A stretch of DNA of 64,000 nt from JACCSI01 sp963815285. Lineage in GTDB: Bacteria > Acidobacteriota > Vicinamibacteria > Vicinamibacterales > UBA2999. Made by a program: the position numbers and the translations under genes. The notes under the pieces are model-generated. The model was not told the DNA's origin and made no database searches. It worked only from the letters and a program-made list of their open reading frames with translations. The stretch spans positions 293,221-357,220 of the forward strand of contig CAWFGB010000002.1 in NCBI GenBank assembly GCA_963815285.1, given 5' to 3'. This document shows positions 1 to 8,344 of this stretch, one piece after another (within the stretch, counting starts at the first letter, position 1; every line of letters begins with the position of its first letter).

Positions 1-1
1 C

Positions 2-130
2 AAGAACAAACAGGGCCAGACACCACTCGCCCTGACGATGCCACGCGGGCGGCAGGAGGGACGTCCGCAGCCAGCTTCCGGTCATCCCGCGGCCGAGGAG
101 CTGCTCCGCAAGCTCGGGGCGACGCAGTGA
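2..130 (+). CDS. Ankyrin-repeat protein, C-terminal end (partial)
   Basis: An open frame enters from the window edge and ends at TGA 128-130, giving 42 residues. It begins with an ankyrin-like signature (NKQGQTPLALT) and ends with AAEELLRKLGA, the second-helix pattern of a last ankyrin repeat. The rest of the gene lies outside the window. Ankyrin-tailed proteins are common in acidobacterial genomes, usually as exported or periplasmic interaction modules; the partner cannot be guessed. The call rests on one repeat only. Confidence 0.6.
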   Translation, partial: KNKQGQTPLALTMPRGRQEGRPQPASGHPAAEELLRKLGATQ

Positions 131-139
131 CCCGGCAAG

Positions 140-241
140 CACGAAGAACACGAAGAGACGAAGACGAAGGACACGAAGGTAAGATCGACAGGCGTGTCCA
201 TGGTGTTCTTCGCGCCCGTCGTGATCTTCGTGTCCGTCGTG
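140..241. repeat. CACGAAG-type purine repeat with its inverted copy
   Basis: Positions 140-179 are built of ACGAAG/ACACGAAGG-like units. Positions 203-240 carry the imperfect reverse complement (GTGTTCTTCG, ATCTTCGTGTCC). The two arms could fold back on each other. The right arm lies inside the start of the next gene and encodes its hydrophobic N-terminus. Similar CTTCGTGT-type intergenic repeats are familiar from several GC-rich genomes, but the copy number here cannot be counted from one window. Confidence 0.55.
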
Positions 242-1525
242 AGTCTCGCCGCACGAGAGCAGCAGCCCCCGGGATGCACGACCGCCCCGCAATGTCGGGA
301 GATGACGCTCGCCGCCATCGCCGCACAGGACTTCGAAGCCGCGCATGATCTGGCGTGGCGCGTCTTTCAAACATCCCCCCGCGGCAATCATGACGCGATG
401 GCGCTGCTGGCCCGGGCGCAGAGCCTCAGCGGCCGTGGCGAAGACGCGTTCATAATGTTGGAGCGGTTGGCTGCGGCTGGCGGCAAAGTCGAAGACGTAG
501 AGACCAGCGACGACTTCCGCCGCGTCCGCGAGCACGCGCGATGGACCCAGCTCCTCGCCGCCATGACAGGTGAGGCAGGCGGCAGCGGTGGTAAAGATGC
601 CGCAGGTGTTGCGTCCGCCGCACCCAGCGCACCCGGTGCACTCACCGCACCAAATGCACCCGGTGCACCCACCGCACCAAGTGCACCCGGTGCACCCAGC
701 GCACCCGGTGCACCCGGATCTGTCTCCCTAGCCCTGCCGTCGGCGCTCTCCGCTCCCGGCGCTTTCGCCTACGACGCCGTCTCCGCGCGCTTCATCCTCG
801 CCGACGCGGCCAGCGACGTCCTGCGCGTCGTCTCTGAGGACTCCGGCACTGCCACGACGCTGGTCAGCGAAGGCTGGTCAGGCCACGCCACCATCACCGC
901 AGTGGCCATCAATCGTCGCAACGGCGACATGTGGGTCGCGGCGCGAGGTGATACGACGAGCGCGCTGCATCGGTTCCAGCTGGTGTCGGGCCGACTCCTC
1001 CAGACCTTCTCCAGTCCCGATGATGCCGGAGCTGTCCAGTTCGCCGCTCTGGCCGTCACCGCCGACGCCGTGTTCGCGCTCGATGCGGCCGGGCGCCGCA
1101 TCTTCGTCCTGGCCACGGGGAACAAGGCGCTGAGGGGCTTCGCGGCCCTCCCGAAGACCACCGAGCCAATCGGCCTCGCGCATACCGGCACGACGCTGTT
1201 GGTCTCACATGCGGCGGGCGTCATGCGAGTGGATCTCGCGTCGCGCGTCGCTCGTTCGATCACCACGCCGCCCACCGCCGACGCGACCGGCCTGCATTCG
1301 CTCGCGTGGCATGAGGGTGCATTGCTCGCCATTCAGCAGCAGGAGACCGGCGCGCGTGTCGTGCGAGTGCGGCTCAACGCCCGCGGGACTGCCGTGACCG
1401 CCGTCGATTCCCTGCATCCGACCGCCGCCACCGCCGCCGCGTTGGCCGGCGACGCGTACTACTTTCTCGCAGCGAATGCCGGCGAGCCCGGCCTGTCCTT
1501 CCGGAGCATAGCGAGGGCACAATAG
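194..1525 (+). CDS. Probable exported beta-propeller protein with Ala-Pro repeat linker
   Basis: 443 residues from GTG 194 (ATG 200 is an equally good start). Residues 3-20 are a hydrophobic signal-like stretch, but it is encoded by the right arm of the foldback repeat, so the natural N-terminus is uncertain. Residues about 30-120 are helical and TPR/Sel1-like (LLARAQSLSGRGEDAF). Residues about 142-175 form a low-complexity linker with a 9-residue period of the APSAPGAPT type. Residues about 178-440 contain recurring short strands ending in LADAA, WVAARG and FALDAAG, typical of a YncE/SMP-30-like propeller. No catalytic residues are recognised. It converges with the minus-strand NHL gene that follows. 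A binding or scaffolding role outside the cytoplasm is inference. Confidence 0.6.
   Translation: MSMVFFAPVVIFVSVVSLAAREQQPPGCTTAPQCREMTLAAIAAQDFEAAHDLAWRVFQTSPRGNHDAMALLARAQSLSGRGEDAFIMLERLAAAGGKVEDVETSDDFRRVREHARWTQLLAAMTGEAGGSGGKDAAGVASAAPSAPGALTAPNAPGAPTAPSAPGAPSAPGAPGSVSLALPSALSAPGAFAYDAVSARFILADAASDVLRVVSEDSGTATTLVSEGWSGHATITAVAINRRNGDMWVAARGDTTSALHRFQLVSGRLLQTFSSPDDAGAVQFAALAVTADAVFALDAAGRRIFVLATGNKALRGFAALPKTTEPIGLAHTGTTLLVSHAAGVMRVDLASRVARSITTPPTADATGLHSLAWHEGALLAIQQQETGARVVRVRLNARGTAVTAVDSLHPTAATAAALAGDAYYFLAANAGEPGLSFRSIARAQ
618..717 (+). repeat. 27-base-period tandem repeat encoding Ala-Pro-Gly linker
   Basis: About three and a half degenerate units built around GCACCCGGTGCACCC, with a 27-base (9-codon) period. 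They encode the APSAPGALT/APNAPGAPT/APSAPGAPS linker of the surrounding propeller protein. The repeat is in frame and probably length-variable; it is coding DNA, not an array of CRISPR type. Confidence 0.7.
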
Positions 1526-1557
1526 CCGGTCACGAGCCACGCCAAACCGTCGTGGAG

Positions 1558-2529
1558 TTACTGTTGCACCCGATAACGCTGGGGGATCAAGTCTGGCCCG
1601 GGTGCCTGAAGCAGATCGCCATTAGCCATCACGTCCATGCCGTGATTGCCGGCGGACTCGACGTAGCCGAGCAGCTTCCCTGATGCACGATCGACTTTGA
1701 TTAACCAACCCGGGGTCGAGTTGGGCCCGCGCGGAATCGTCGACAGCCACATCGCGTCGCCCGCCAGCGTCAACCCGAAGGTCTTGCCGTATTGCGACCA
1801 CTCGCCAAGAAACGTCCCGCTGCGGTCGAAGCGCTGGATGCGTCCGTTCTCGCGGTCGGCGACGTAGACGATGCCGGCGGCATCGACTTGAATCGAGTGC
1901 GGCAGGCGGAACTGGCCCGGGCCGCTGCCCTCGCTTCCCCACTCGCCCAGCTTCTTGCCGTCCGGCGAGTACTCGAGAATGCGGGCATTACGATAACCAT
2001 CAGCGATAAAGAGATTCCCTCCAGGTGCAAACGCGACGTCGGTAGTGCTGCAGAAGCTGCCGCACGGCGTCGGCTGTCCACCGACCTCGATCTGCAGCAG
2101 CGTCTTGCCCTCGGGCGAGAACTTGTAGACCATCGAGCTTGCCGCATCGGTCGTCCACACGTTGCCCTGCGGATCGATGCGGATGGCATGCGGCGTCGTG
2201 AACATCCCCTTGCCCCACGACCGCACGACCTTACCGGTCTGATCCAGGACGACGATCGGATCGGCCTTCTCCCCACGCTGAAGCAAGTAGACGAGGCCGT
2301 TCCGGTCAGCCGCGATCCAAGAGACCATCCCGAGCGCCCAGCCGTCCTGCCGGGCGCCTTGAACGGTGACCGGGACGCGTGCCATTGGCAACGTGGGCAG
2401 CTCCTTCAACAGGGCGACCATCGCAGCGTTTTGCGCCTCCATTCTGGCGCGTTCCTCGGGGGGCATCGACTTGGGGTTCTGCAGGGAGAGCGGCAGGATG
2501 AGCGCCGACAGGAGAAGGCGGACCAGCAT
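1558..2529 (-). CDS. NHL-repeat six-bladed propeller protein, exported
   Basis: 323 residues with a signal peptide (MLVRLLLSALILPLSLQ). Residues 65-320 hold NHL-type blades: IRIDPQGNVWTTDAASSMVYKF, VAFAPGGNLFIADGYRNARI and IQVDAAGIVYVADRENGRIQRF patterns, each with the GNLF/GIVY-ADxxNxRI core. The arrangement resembles the lyase module of peptidylglycine alpha-amidating enzymes (PAL). Two histidines (PHAIRI, NHGMDV) sit where PAL proteins bind metal, but enzyme activity here is not established. It is transcribed towards the preceding gene and its start is about 90 bases from the divergent esterase gene, so the two may share a promoter region. Confidence 0.8.
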   Translation of the reverse strand: MLVRLLLSALILPLSLQNPKSMPPEERARMEAQNAAMVALLKELPTLPMARVPVTVQGARQDGWALGMVSWIAADRNGLVYLLQRGEKADPIVVLDQTGKVVRSWGKGMFTTPHAIRIDPQGNVWTTDAASSMVYKFSPEGKTLLQIEVGGQPTPCGSFCSTTDVAFAPGGNLFIADGYRNARILEYSPDGKKLGEWGSEGSGPGQFRLPHSIQVDAAGIVYVADRENGRIQRFDRSGTFLGEWSQYGKTFGLTLAGDAMWLSTIPRGPNSTPGWLIKVDRASGKLLGYVESAGNHGMDVMANGDLLQAPGPDLIPQRYRVQQ

Positions 2530-2603
2530 GGGCGGAACGTATCACAAAGGCGGCGGTATCGCGCCGCGTGTGGCGCGATGTTCACGGTTCATTTGGTTCG
2601 TGG

Positions 2604-2620
2604 TAGATTGCGACCCCATG
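2604..2620 (+). promoter_or_regulatory. Candidate -10 element (TAGATT) next to an ATG
   Basis: TAGATT at 2604-2609, preceded by GG, ends 8 bases before the ATG at 2618. TTCACG at 2581-2586 is 17 bases upstream as a weak -35. With transcription starting 6-8 bases past the -10, the esterase mRNA would have almost no leader, which fits the absence of a ribosome-binding site. Confidence 0.35.
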
Positions 2621-3673
2621 AGAGTTGCCCGTCTGGTCGTCGGACTGATCGCTGCCGTAGGCTTCGCGGGCCCCGCGTTGAACGCGTCCCAGCCGCTGCA
2701 GATTGCCGGCGGCACATGTGCTGCTCCGCCAGTTCTGCACTGCCCCGATGCGAACTGCCCAGGGGACGTGGTCACCAGCGGCGGCCCCGTGGTCGAATCG
2801 ACATCGGGCCGTAACTACTTCCTCGACTACCCGTGCGACTTGAAGCCGACCGAACCGGTCACCTTCATCCTCAGCCTCCATGGCGGCGGGTCATACGGCA
2901 ACTGGCAGCGTCACTACTTTCCCCTGCTCGATTACGTCGCCAAGCACCGGCTCGTCGTCGCGACCCCGTTCTCTCCACGTCGCGTGTGGACTGCCGAGGA
3001 TGACGCGTACCTGCAGAACATCGTGTCCACCATCATCACCGACCTCGGCGCGAGCCGCATCAAGGCGTTCTGGCTCGTGGGACATTCACAGGGCGGCGCG
3101 ACGTCGACTCGCCTGGTGTGTTCGGATTTCTTTCACACCAAGGTGGACGGGCTCTTGAGCTTGTCGGGCGGTCGCATCGGTGGCGCGGCGACGCGCGCGG
3201 CAAATGCCGGACCACCGCCGGTCAATGGGTCACCATCGGGTCCAGGCGCGGCCGCTGGCGCCGGTACCCCGCGCGCTGCGCTGACACCGCCGGCTCCGCC
3301 CACCTGTGACTTCTCGCATATCTACACAACCGGCGAACACGAGATCGCCGCACTCCCCGCCGCCTCGGCCCGCGCGGAGATGTACGGATGCTCTGCGAAA
3401 GACAAGGGGCCGGACATCATAGACGCCAAGCCTGGGTACGTATACGACCGGACGCGGCAAAACCCCGGGACCAAGCAGTGGGGTCTGCTGCCACGACCTG
3501 GCAAGGCCGAGGTGTTCGTCTACCCGAACTGTCGTGACGGCCGGGTCGTCGCTGACGTCATCCGCATCGACAAAGGTCATACGGAAGGACTCGAGCCCAA
3601 CGTCACTGAAAGACTGATCTCGCTGATGCTGTCCGCGCGCGGAGGAAAGATCAGCGCGGCAGCCCGCCCTTGA
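2618..3673 (+). CDS. Secreted alpha/beta-hydrolase (feruloyl-esterase / PHB-depolymerase-like)
   Basis: 351 residues from ATG 2618; upstream in-frame codons overlap the divergent gene and carry no plausible signal, so they are excluded. Residues 1-25 are a signal peptide (MRVARLVVGLIAAVGFAG). The hydrolase core has the oxyanion segment FILSLHGGGSYGNW and the nucleophile elbow GHSQGG about residue 155. The aspartate and C-terminal histidine (DKGHTEGLEP) follow, in the order seen in LpqC/feruloyl-esterase-type proteins. A Pro/Gly/Ala-rich insert (about residues 195-230) interrupts the fold. Likely role: hydrolysis of an ester of plant or microbial origin outside the cytoplasm. Family known, substrate unknown. 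Confidence 0.78.
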   Translation: MRVARLVVGLIAAVGFAGPALNASQPLQIAGGTCAAPPVLHCPDANCPGDVVTSGGPVVESTSGRNYFLDYPCDLKPTEPVTFILSLHGGGSYGNWQRHYFPLLDYVAKHRLVVATPFSPRRVWTAEDDAYLQNIVSTIITDLGASRIKAFWLVGHSQGGATSTRLVCSDFFHTKVDGLLSLSGGRIGGAATRAANAGPPPVNGSPSGPGAAAGAGTPRAALTPPAPPTCDFSHIYTTGEHEIAALPAASARAEMYGCSAKDKGPDIIDAKPGYVYDRTRQNPGTKQWGLLPRPGKAEVFVYPNCRDGRVVADVIRIDKGHTEGLEPNVTERLISLMLSARGGKISAAARP

Positions 3674-3705
3674 TGTGAACCGCACAGGGAGCGTCTTGCG
3701 CCCGA

Positions 3706-3732
3706 TGCGCGCGCCGCCTCAGGCGCCGCGCA
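3706..3732. other. GC-rich imperfect hairpin between esterase and rfbA
   Basis: The left arm GCGCGCCGCCT and right arm AGGCGCCGCGC can pair with one mismatch around a central C. No T-run follows, so it is not a classical intrinsic terminator. It may still separate the two transcripts or protect a 3' end. Confidence 0.3.
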
Positions 3733-3777
3733 CGATATCATCCGGTCTTCACCGCATTCCGACTCAGAGGCATTTCA

Positions 3778-4653
3778 ATGAAAGGCATTATTCTCGCGGG
3801 CGGGCACGGCACCCGCCTGTATCCCGTCACCATGGCCGTCAGCAAACAACTGATGCCGGTGTACGACAAACCGATGATCTACTACCCGCTCACCACCTTG
3901 ATGCTGGCGGGCATCCGGCAGATTCTGATCATCACCACGCCGGACGATGCGAGTAGTTTCGCCCGGCTGCTCCGCGACGGATCGCATCTTGGACTCGAGA
4001 TCTCATACGCCGTGCAAGACCACCCCGGTGGACTAGCGCAGGCCTTCCTGATTGGCGAGTCATTCATCGGCAGGGATCCGGTTGCGCTCGCGCTGGGCGA
4101 CAACCTGTTCTACGGGCACGGGCTCCCGGAACTGCTCCGGCGGGCGGTGGCTCGCCCCAGCGGGGCAACGGTGTTCGCGTATCGGGTCAGAGATCCGGAG
4201 CGCTATGGCGTCGTCGAGTTCGACAACAAGCGGCGGGTGCTCTCAATCGAGGAGAAGCCGCGCTCGCCCAAATCGTCTTACGCCGTGACCGGTCTGTACT
4301 TCTACGACAATCAGGTGGTTTCACTGGCCAAAAGTCTGCAGCCATCCGCGCGCGGCGAACTGGAGATCACCGACCTCAACCGCCTGTATCTGACTAAGGG
4401 TCTCCTCCATGTCGAGCTGATGGGCCGCGGCATCGCCTGGCTCGATACCGGCACCCATGACGCCCTGCTTCAGGCCTCGACGTTCATCCAAGCCATCGAA
4501 GAGCGTCAGGGCCTCAAGGTTGCTTGTCCCGAGGAAGTCGCCTACCGGATTGGCTACATCGACGCCGAAGCGGTGTTGAAGACTGCGGCGCGAATGGACA
4601 ACCAGTACGGCCAATACCTGCGACAAGTCATCGAAGAAGCGGAACCCGACTAA
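3778..4653 (+). CDS. rfbA: Glucose-1-phosphate thymidylyltransferase
   Basis: 291 residues, the usual RmlA length. It makes dTDP-glucose from glucose-1-phosphate and dTTP, the first step to dTDP-L-rhamnose and other dTDP-deoxysugars, in the cytoplasm. The nucleotide loop reads LAGGHGTRLYP (residues 6-16; the usual Ser is His), followed by SKQLMPVYDKPMIYYPL with the invariant Lys. LALGDNLFYGHGL carries the Mg-binding Asp, then VIEEKP-like SIEEKP and the GIAWLDTGTHDALL stretch near residue 220 complete the family pattern. The start is supported by AGAGG about 8 bases upstream of ATG. No rfbB, rfbC or rfbD follows, so the pathway is split elsewhere in the genome. Confidence 0.95.
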   Translation: MKGIILAGGHGTRLYPVTMAVSKQLMPVYDKPMIYYPLTTLMLAGIRQILIITTPDDASSFARLLRDGSHLGLEISYAVQDHPGGLAQAFLIGESFIGRDPVALALGDNLFYGHGLPELLRRAVARPSGATVFAYRVRDPERYGVVEFDNKRRVLSIEEKPRSPKSSYAVTGLYFYDNQVVSLAKSLQPSARGELEITDLNRLYLTKGLLHVELMGRGIAWLDTGTHDALLQASTFIQAIEERQGLKVACPEEVAYRIGYIDAEAVLKTAARMDNQYGQYLRQVIEEAEPD

Positions 4654-4667
4654 GTGCGATTACTGCC

Positions 4668-5102
4668 TCACCTGATCGCAAACAAGTGACGCGCGCCGCG
4701 GATGAAGACCATCCCGTCCGCGAGTGTCGGGGACGCCCAGACCGGTTCGTCGATGGAGTTGGTCCGCAAGATGGCGTACACCGGGCCAGAGCGCAACACG
4801 AAGGTGTCGCCGTCCTCGCTCGTGACCAGGATCTTGTCGCCGAACGCGACCGGCGACAAAGCTCGGAATCGGGTGGCTTCGTGTGCCGTCTGTGCGGTAC
4901 AGCTCTTGTCCAATGTCCGGGTCGTAGGCGATCACGGCCTCCGCGCCGGCCGTGAGCAGTTCGGTCCGGTCCGCGGTTTCAGCCCCGCCCGGTCCACGCC
5001 ACTGCGCCAGTCATCCCGCGTGGTCTGGGCTGCCGGCAGCAGTGCGCCCGCCGAGATGGCCAGGAGCGCGGCGACGGTGAGGACGGTGCCGGGCGTCAAC
5101 AC
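4668..5102 (-). pseudogene. Decayed PQQ-type beta-propeller gene
   Basis: Read on the minus strand from GTG 5102, the frame gives a signal peptide (LTPGTVLTVAALLAISAG) and a short mature start (TTRDDWRSGVDRAG). In a second frame it continues as ETADRTELLTAGAEAVIAYDPDIGQELYRT, and in a third as SPVAFGDKILVTSEDGDTF to EPVWASPTLADGMVFIRG and RHLFAIR-stop. These are the N-terminal leader, one central blade (YDPxTGxELYRT) and the final blades of a PQQ-binding-like outer propeller protein. At least two frameshifts are present, and most central blades are missing (a full protein would be over 400 residues). Non-functional remnant. Confidence 0.75.
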
Positions 5103-5221
5103 AGCGCCATGAGACCGGACCCACGGACCATCGTCGTTGGCTGCAGCCGCGCCGTCATCAGATCGCCGTTGCGCGCGCGGCTGTGGCAGAATCCGACCAC
5201 GATCTCCTGAGAGGCGTCACC

Positions 5222-5428
5222 ATGCGGACACAGACGTATCGACTGACGGTGCTCGGATCGATGCTCTCGTCGTTTCTCGTCGGCCTTCACGTTCCCACCC
5301 TGCACCAGATGATCGAGCACGACGCGACGCCGCGCTGGGAAGCGTTCGCGGCCACGCTGCTGCTCCTGATCGGCGCGGTCGTTGGTACGTGGACGTTGCT
5401 TCACACACCGACGACGCGATCGCATTAG
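5222..5428 (+). CDS. Small two-helix membrane protein
   Basis: 68 residues from ATG 5222, with AGAGG about 7 bases upstream. Two hydrophobic segments (about residues 8-27 and 43-63) are joined by HQMIEHDATPRWEAFA, so a hairpin membrane protein is likely. No family recognised. It sits alone between the decayed propeller gene and selO; nothing in the context gives a function. Confidence 0.6.
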   Translation: MRTQTYRLTVLGSMLSSFLVGLHVPTLHQMIEHDATPRWEAFAATLLLLIGAVVGTWTLLHTPTTRSH

Positions 5429-5575
5429 ACCTAACCGAAACAACCCGCCAAAAATGGTGCATCGCCGCCATCACACGTTGACGCGGGGCCCCTGTCGTCG
5501 CTCGCCGCTGAGCTTTAGGTCGTACCCGATTCCCGAGACCGGCACGGCTTACGACGCCGTCCACGAGGCGCCGCT

Positions 5576-7036
5576 ATGATGGGGGAGATGGCAGGCTGGC
5601 GTCTCGAGCATACTTACGCGGAACTGCCTGCCCTCTTCCATTCGCCAGCCCCCCCGGCTCCGGTCCGGGCACCACGTCTGGTGGCCTTCAACCGGCCGCT
5701 GGCAGTCATGCTCGGCCTCGATACGGACGTTTTCGACGGACCCTACGGCGCCGCGATCTTCAGCGGCAATGCATTGCCAGACGGCGCGCGCCCGCTCGCA
5801 CAGGCCTATGCGGGGCACCAGTTCGGCCACTTCACCGCCCTCGGCGACGGCCGCGCCATTCTGCTCGGTGAACAGATCACGCCCGCCGGCGCTCGGGTGG
5901 ACATCCAACTGAAGGGCGCGGGGCAGACGCGGTTCTCTCGGCGCGGCGACGGACGCGCCGCGCTCGGTCCGATGCTGCGGGAATACCTCATCAGCGAGGC
6001 GATGCACGCCCTCGGCATTCCGACGACGCGCAGCCTGGCGGTGGTGATGACGGGCGAGCCGGTGTATCGGGAGACAGTGCTCCAAGGCGCGGTGCTCACG
6101 CGAGTCGCCTCGAGCCACATCCGAGTGGGGACCATGGAATGGGCGGCGGCGCACCGTGATCAGGACGCACTGCGCGCGCTTGCTGATTACACACTGGCAC
6201 GGCACTACCCGGAGCTCAGCGACGTGCCCGAACCGCTCATCGCTCTCTTCGAGGCCATCCTCGAGCGACAAGCCAGCCTGATTGCCCGCTGGCAGCTCGT
6301 CGGGTTCATTCACGGCGTCATGAACACCGACAACATGGCGCTCTCCGGCGAGACCATCGACTACGGTCCGTGCGCTTTCATGGACGGCTATGACCCCGCC
6401 ACCGTGTTCAGCTCGATCGACCACGGCGGGCGATACGCCTATCAGAATCAACCGGCCATCGCTCACTGGAATCTCACACGGCTCGCTGAAGCGCTGTTGC
6501 CGCTGCTCGATCCCGACACGCATCGCGCTGTCGAACGGGCGGCGGCGGTGCTCGATCGGTTCCCGGCGCGCTTCGAGCGGCACTTGCTGGACGGCATGCG
6601 AGCCAAGCTCGGGCTGTTCACCGCCGAACCGGACGACCAGGTGCTCGTTGAGGACCTCCTCGCCTTGATGCACCGACGTGCCGCCGATTTCACCAACACT
6701 TTCCGCGCACTATCGAGCGCGGTTTCCGTCGAGACGCTGGTCGCAGCCGATCCCGACTTCGAGGCCTGGCATCGACGCTTGCTGGCGCGTCGGGCGCGGC
6801 AACCGCAATCGCAGGCAGAGGCCGAGGAGCTGATGCGCCGGCACAATCCGGCGTTCATCCCCCGTAACCACAAGGTGGAGGAGGCGCTGGAAGCGGCCAC
6901 GACGGCGCTCGACTTTTCAGAATTCGAGGCGCTGCTTGCCGTCGTGCAGGCACCCTACCAGCATGCACTCGTACGTCTTGACTTCAGCGCCCCTCCACCG
7001 ACCGGACTACCGTATCGCACGTTCTGCGGCACCTGA
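5576..7036 (+). CDS. selO: Protein adenylyltransferase SelO (YdiU family)
   Basis: 486 residues, close to the E. coli protein. SelO is a pseudokinase-fold enzyme that transfers AMP from ATP to protein hydroxyls, linked to redox stress. Visible landmarks are YAGHQFGHFTALGDGRA (residues about 80-96), DIQLKGAGQTRFSRRGDGRA with the ATP-binding Lys/Arg region, SSHIRVGTME, and HGVMNTDNM...DYGPCAFMD carrying the catalytic and metal-binding Asn/Asp residues. The C-terminus ends FCGT; its Cys, third from the end, matches the place of selenocysteine in animal SelO. Start: ATG 5576 has GAGG 7 bases upstream. ATG 5588 lies 7 bases after a TATGAT and could be a leaderless start; the protein is intact either way. 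Confidence 0.93.
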   Translation: MMGEMAGWRLEHTYAELPALFHSPAPPAPVRAPRLVAFNRPLAVMLGLDTDVFDGPYGAAIFSGNALPDGARPLAQAYAGHQFGHFTALGDGRAILLGEQITPAGARVDIQLKGAGQTRFSRRGDGRAALGPMLREYLISEAMHALGIPTTRSLAVVMTGEPVYRETVLQGAVLTRVASSHIRVGTMEWAAAHRDQDALRALADYTLARHYPELSDVPEPLIALFEAILERQASLIARWQLVGFIHGVMNTDNMALSGETIDYGPCAFMDGYDPATVFSSIDHGGRYAYQNQPAIAHWNLTRLAEALLPLLDPDTHRAVERAAAVLDRFPARFERHLLDGMRAKLGLFTAEPDDQVLVEDLLALMHRRAADFTNTFRALSSAVSVETLVAADPDFEAWHRRLLARRARQPQSQAEAEELMRRHNPAFIPRNHKVEEALEAATTALDFSEFEALLAVVQAPYQHALVRLDFSAPPPTGLPYRTFCGT

Positions 7037-7090
7037 AGCTTCATGGTGAACGCCTCGGACTCTCTGACCACGTTTGCGTAAACCACGCCT

Positions 7091-8344
7091 ATGAACATCG
7101 CTGTGATGACAAACGAGTACCCGCCGCACGTGTATGGCGGCGCTGGGGTGCATGTCGAGTATCTGACGCGCGAGCTCGCCCGCCTGGATGGCGGTGCGCA
7201 CACCGTCAAAGTATTGTGCTTCGGGGATCAGCTGAAGCAGGATGGCACGCTCCACGTGCAAGGTGTTCGCGCGCCGGTCGAGTTGCCAGCGCAGGATCCG
7301 CGGCACGCCAAGCTGTTCTCGACGTTGCTTCAGGATCTCGTGATGGCTGGCACCCTGGCTGACGTCGACATCGTGCACTGTCACACGTGGTACACGCATC
7401 TTGCCGGCTGCATCGGAAAGCACCTGGAGAATGCGCCGCTGGTGCTCACCACGCATTCACTCGAGCCGCATCGACCGTGGAAAGTCGAGCAGCTGGGAAC
7501 GGCCTACGATGTGTCGAGCTGGGTAGAACGTGTGGCCTACGAAGCAGCCGACGGCGTGATCGCTGTATCTGAATCGATGAAGCGCGACGTGCACGAGGCA
7601 TACCGCGTCGCCTTTGACCGGATTCGCGTGATTCACAACGGCATCGATCTCAATCAGTACCGCCCGTCGCCTGATCCGTCCGTCCTGAAGGCGCTGCAGA
7701 TTGACCCGGACATACCCTATGTCCTGTTCGTCGGCCGCATCACACGGCAGAAGGGCATCATCCACCTGGTCAACGCCATCAGGCACTTCCAGCCTGGTGT
7801 TCAGGTCGTGCTCTGTGCCGGAGCACCCGACACACTGGAAATCGCGAAGGAGATGTCCGAGGCGGTGGACCGCGCCCGCGCCGACAGCCCGCACCCGATC
7901 ATCTGGATTCGGGAGATGCTGCCCAAGGACACGATCATCACGCTCTACACGCATGCAGCGATCTTCGTGTGTCCGTCGGTGTACGAGCCGTTCGGCATCA
8001 TCAATCTCGAAGCCATGGCGTGTGAGACGCCAGTTGTGGCGTCCGCTGTCGGCGGCATTCCCGAGGTTGTCGATCACGGGACAACCGGCCTGCTGGTCGC
8101 GGCGGAGGTACTGGGGCCAACCGAAGTGGAGCCTCGGCATCCGGAACAGTTCTCGAAGGACCTCGCCAATGCCGTGAACTGCCTGATGTCGGATCCGGAC
8201 CTGCGCACGAGGATGGCCAGCGCGGCGCGCGCGCGCGTCGAAGAGCAGTTCAGTTGGACGAGCGTCGCGCGCAGAACGCTCGAGTTCTATGCCCACGTCA
8301 TCGAAAAGCACGCCGCCGCCCGCCGCAATGGGAATCTTGTGTGA
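7091..8344 (+). CDS. glgA: Glycogen synthase, GT4 actinobacterial type (GlgA/GlgM-like)
   Basis: 417 residues, retaining GT-B fold. The N-terminus MNIAVMTNEYPPHVYGGAGVHV is the mark of the Corynebacterium-type glycogen synthase family, which in mycobacteria is GlgM, making maltose-1-phosphate from ADP-glucose. Other landmarks are HCHTWYTHLAG, GVIAVSESMKRDV, VHNG-like IHNGIDLNQYRP (donor-side), VGRITRQKGI, and EPFGIINLEAMACETPVVAS with the two Glu of the GT4 E-x7-E motif. Its stop overlaps the next start by one base (TGATG). Whether it elongates glycogen or makes maltose-1-phosphate cannot be told from sequence; no glgE, glgB or glgC is nearby. Confidence 0.88.
   Translation: MNIAVMTNEYPPHVYGGAGVHVEYLTRELARLDGGAHTVKVLCFGDQLKQDGTLHVQGVRAPVELPAQDPRHAKLFSTLLQDLVMAGTLADVDIVHCHTWYTHLAGCIGKHLENAPLVLTTHSLEPHRPWKVEQLGTAYDVSSWVERVAYEAADGVIAVSESMKRDVHEAYRVAFDRIRVIHNGIDLNQYRPSPDPSVLKALQIDPDIPYVLFVGRITRQKGIIHLVNAIRHFQPGVQVVLCAGAPDTLEIAKEMSEAVDRARADSPHPIIWIREMLPKDTIITLYTHAAIFVCPSVYEPFGIINLEAMACETPVVASAVGGIPEVVDHGTTGLLVAAEVLGPTEVEPRHPEQFSKDLANAVNCLMSDPDLRTRMASAARARVEEQFSWTSVARRTLEFYAHVIEKHAAARRNGNLV

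Noticed and set aside
618..717. Possible CRISPR or satellite array
   Set aside because: The repeat is in frame, encodes an Ala-Pro linker, and has no constant-length spacers.
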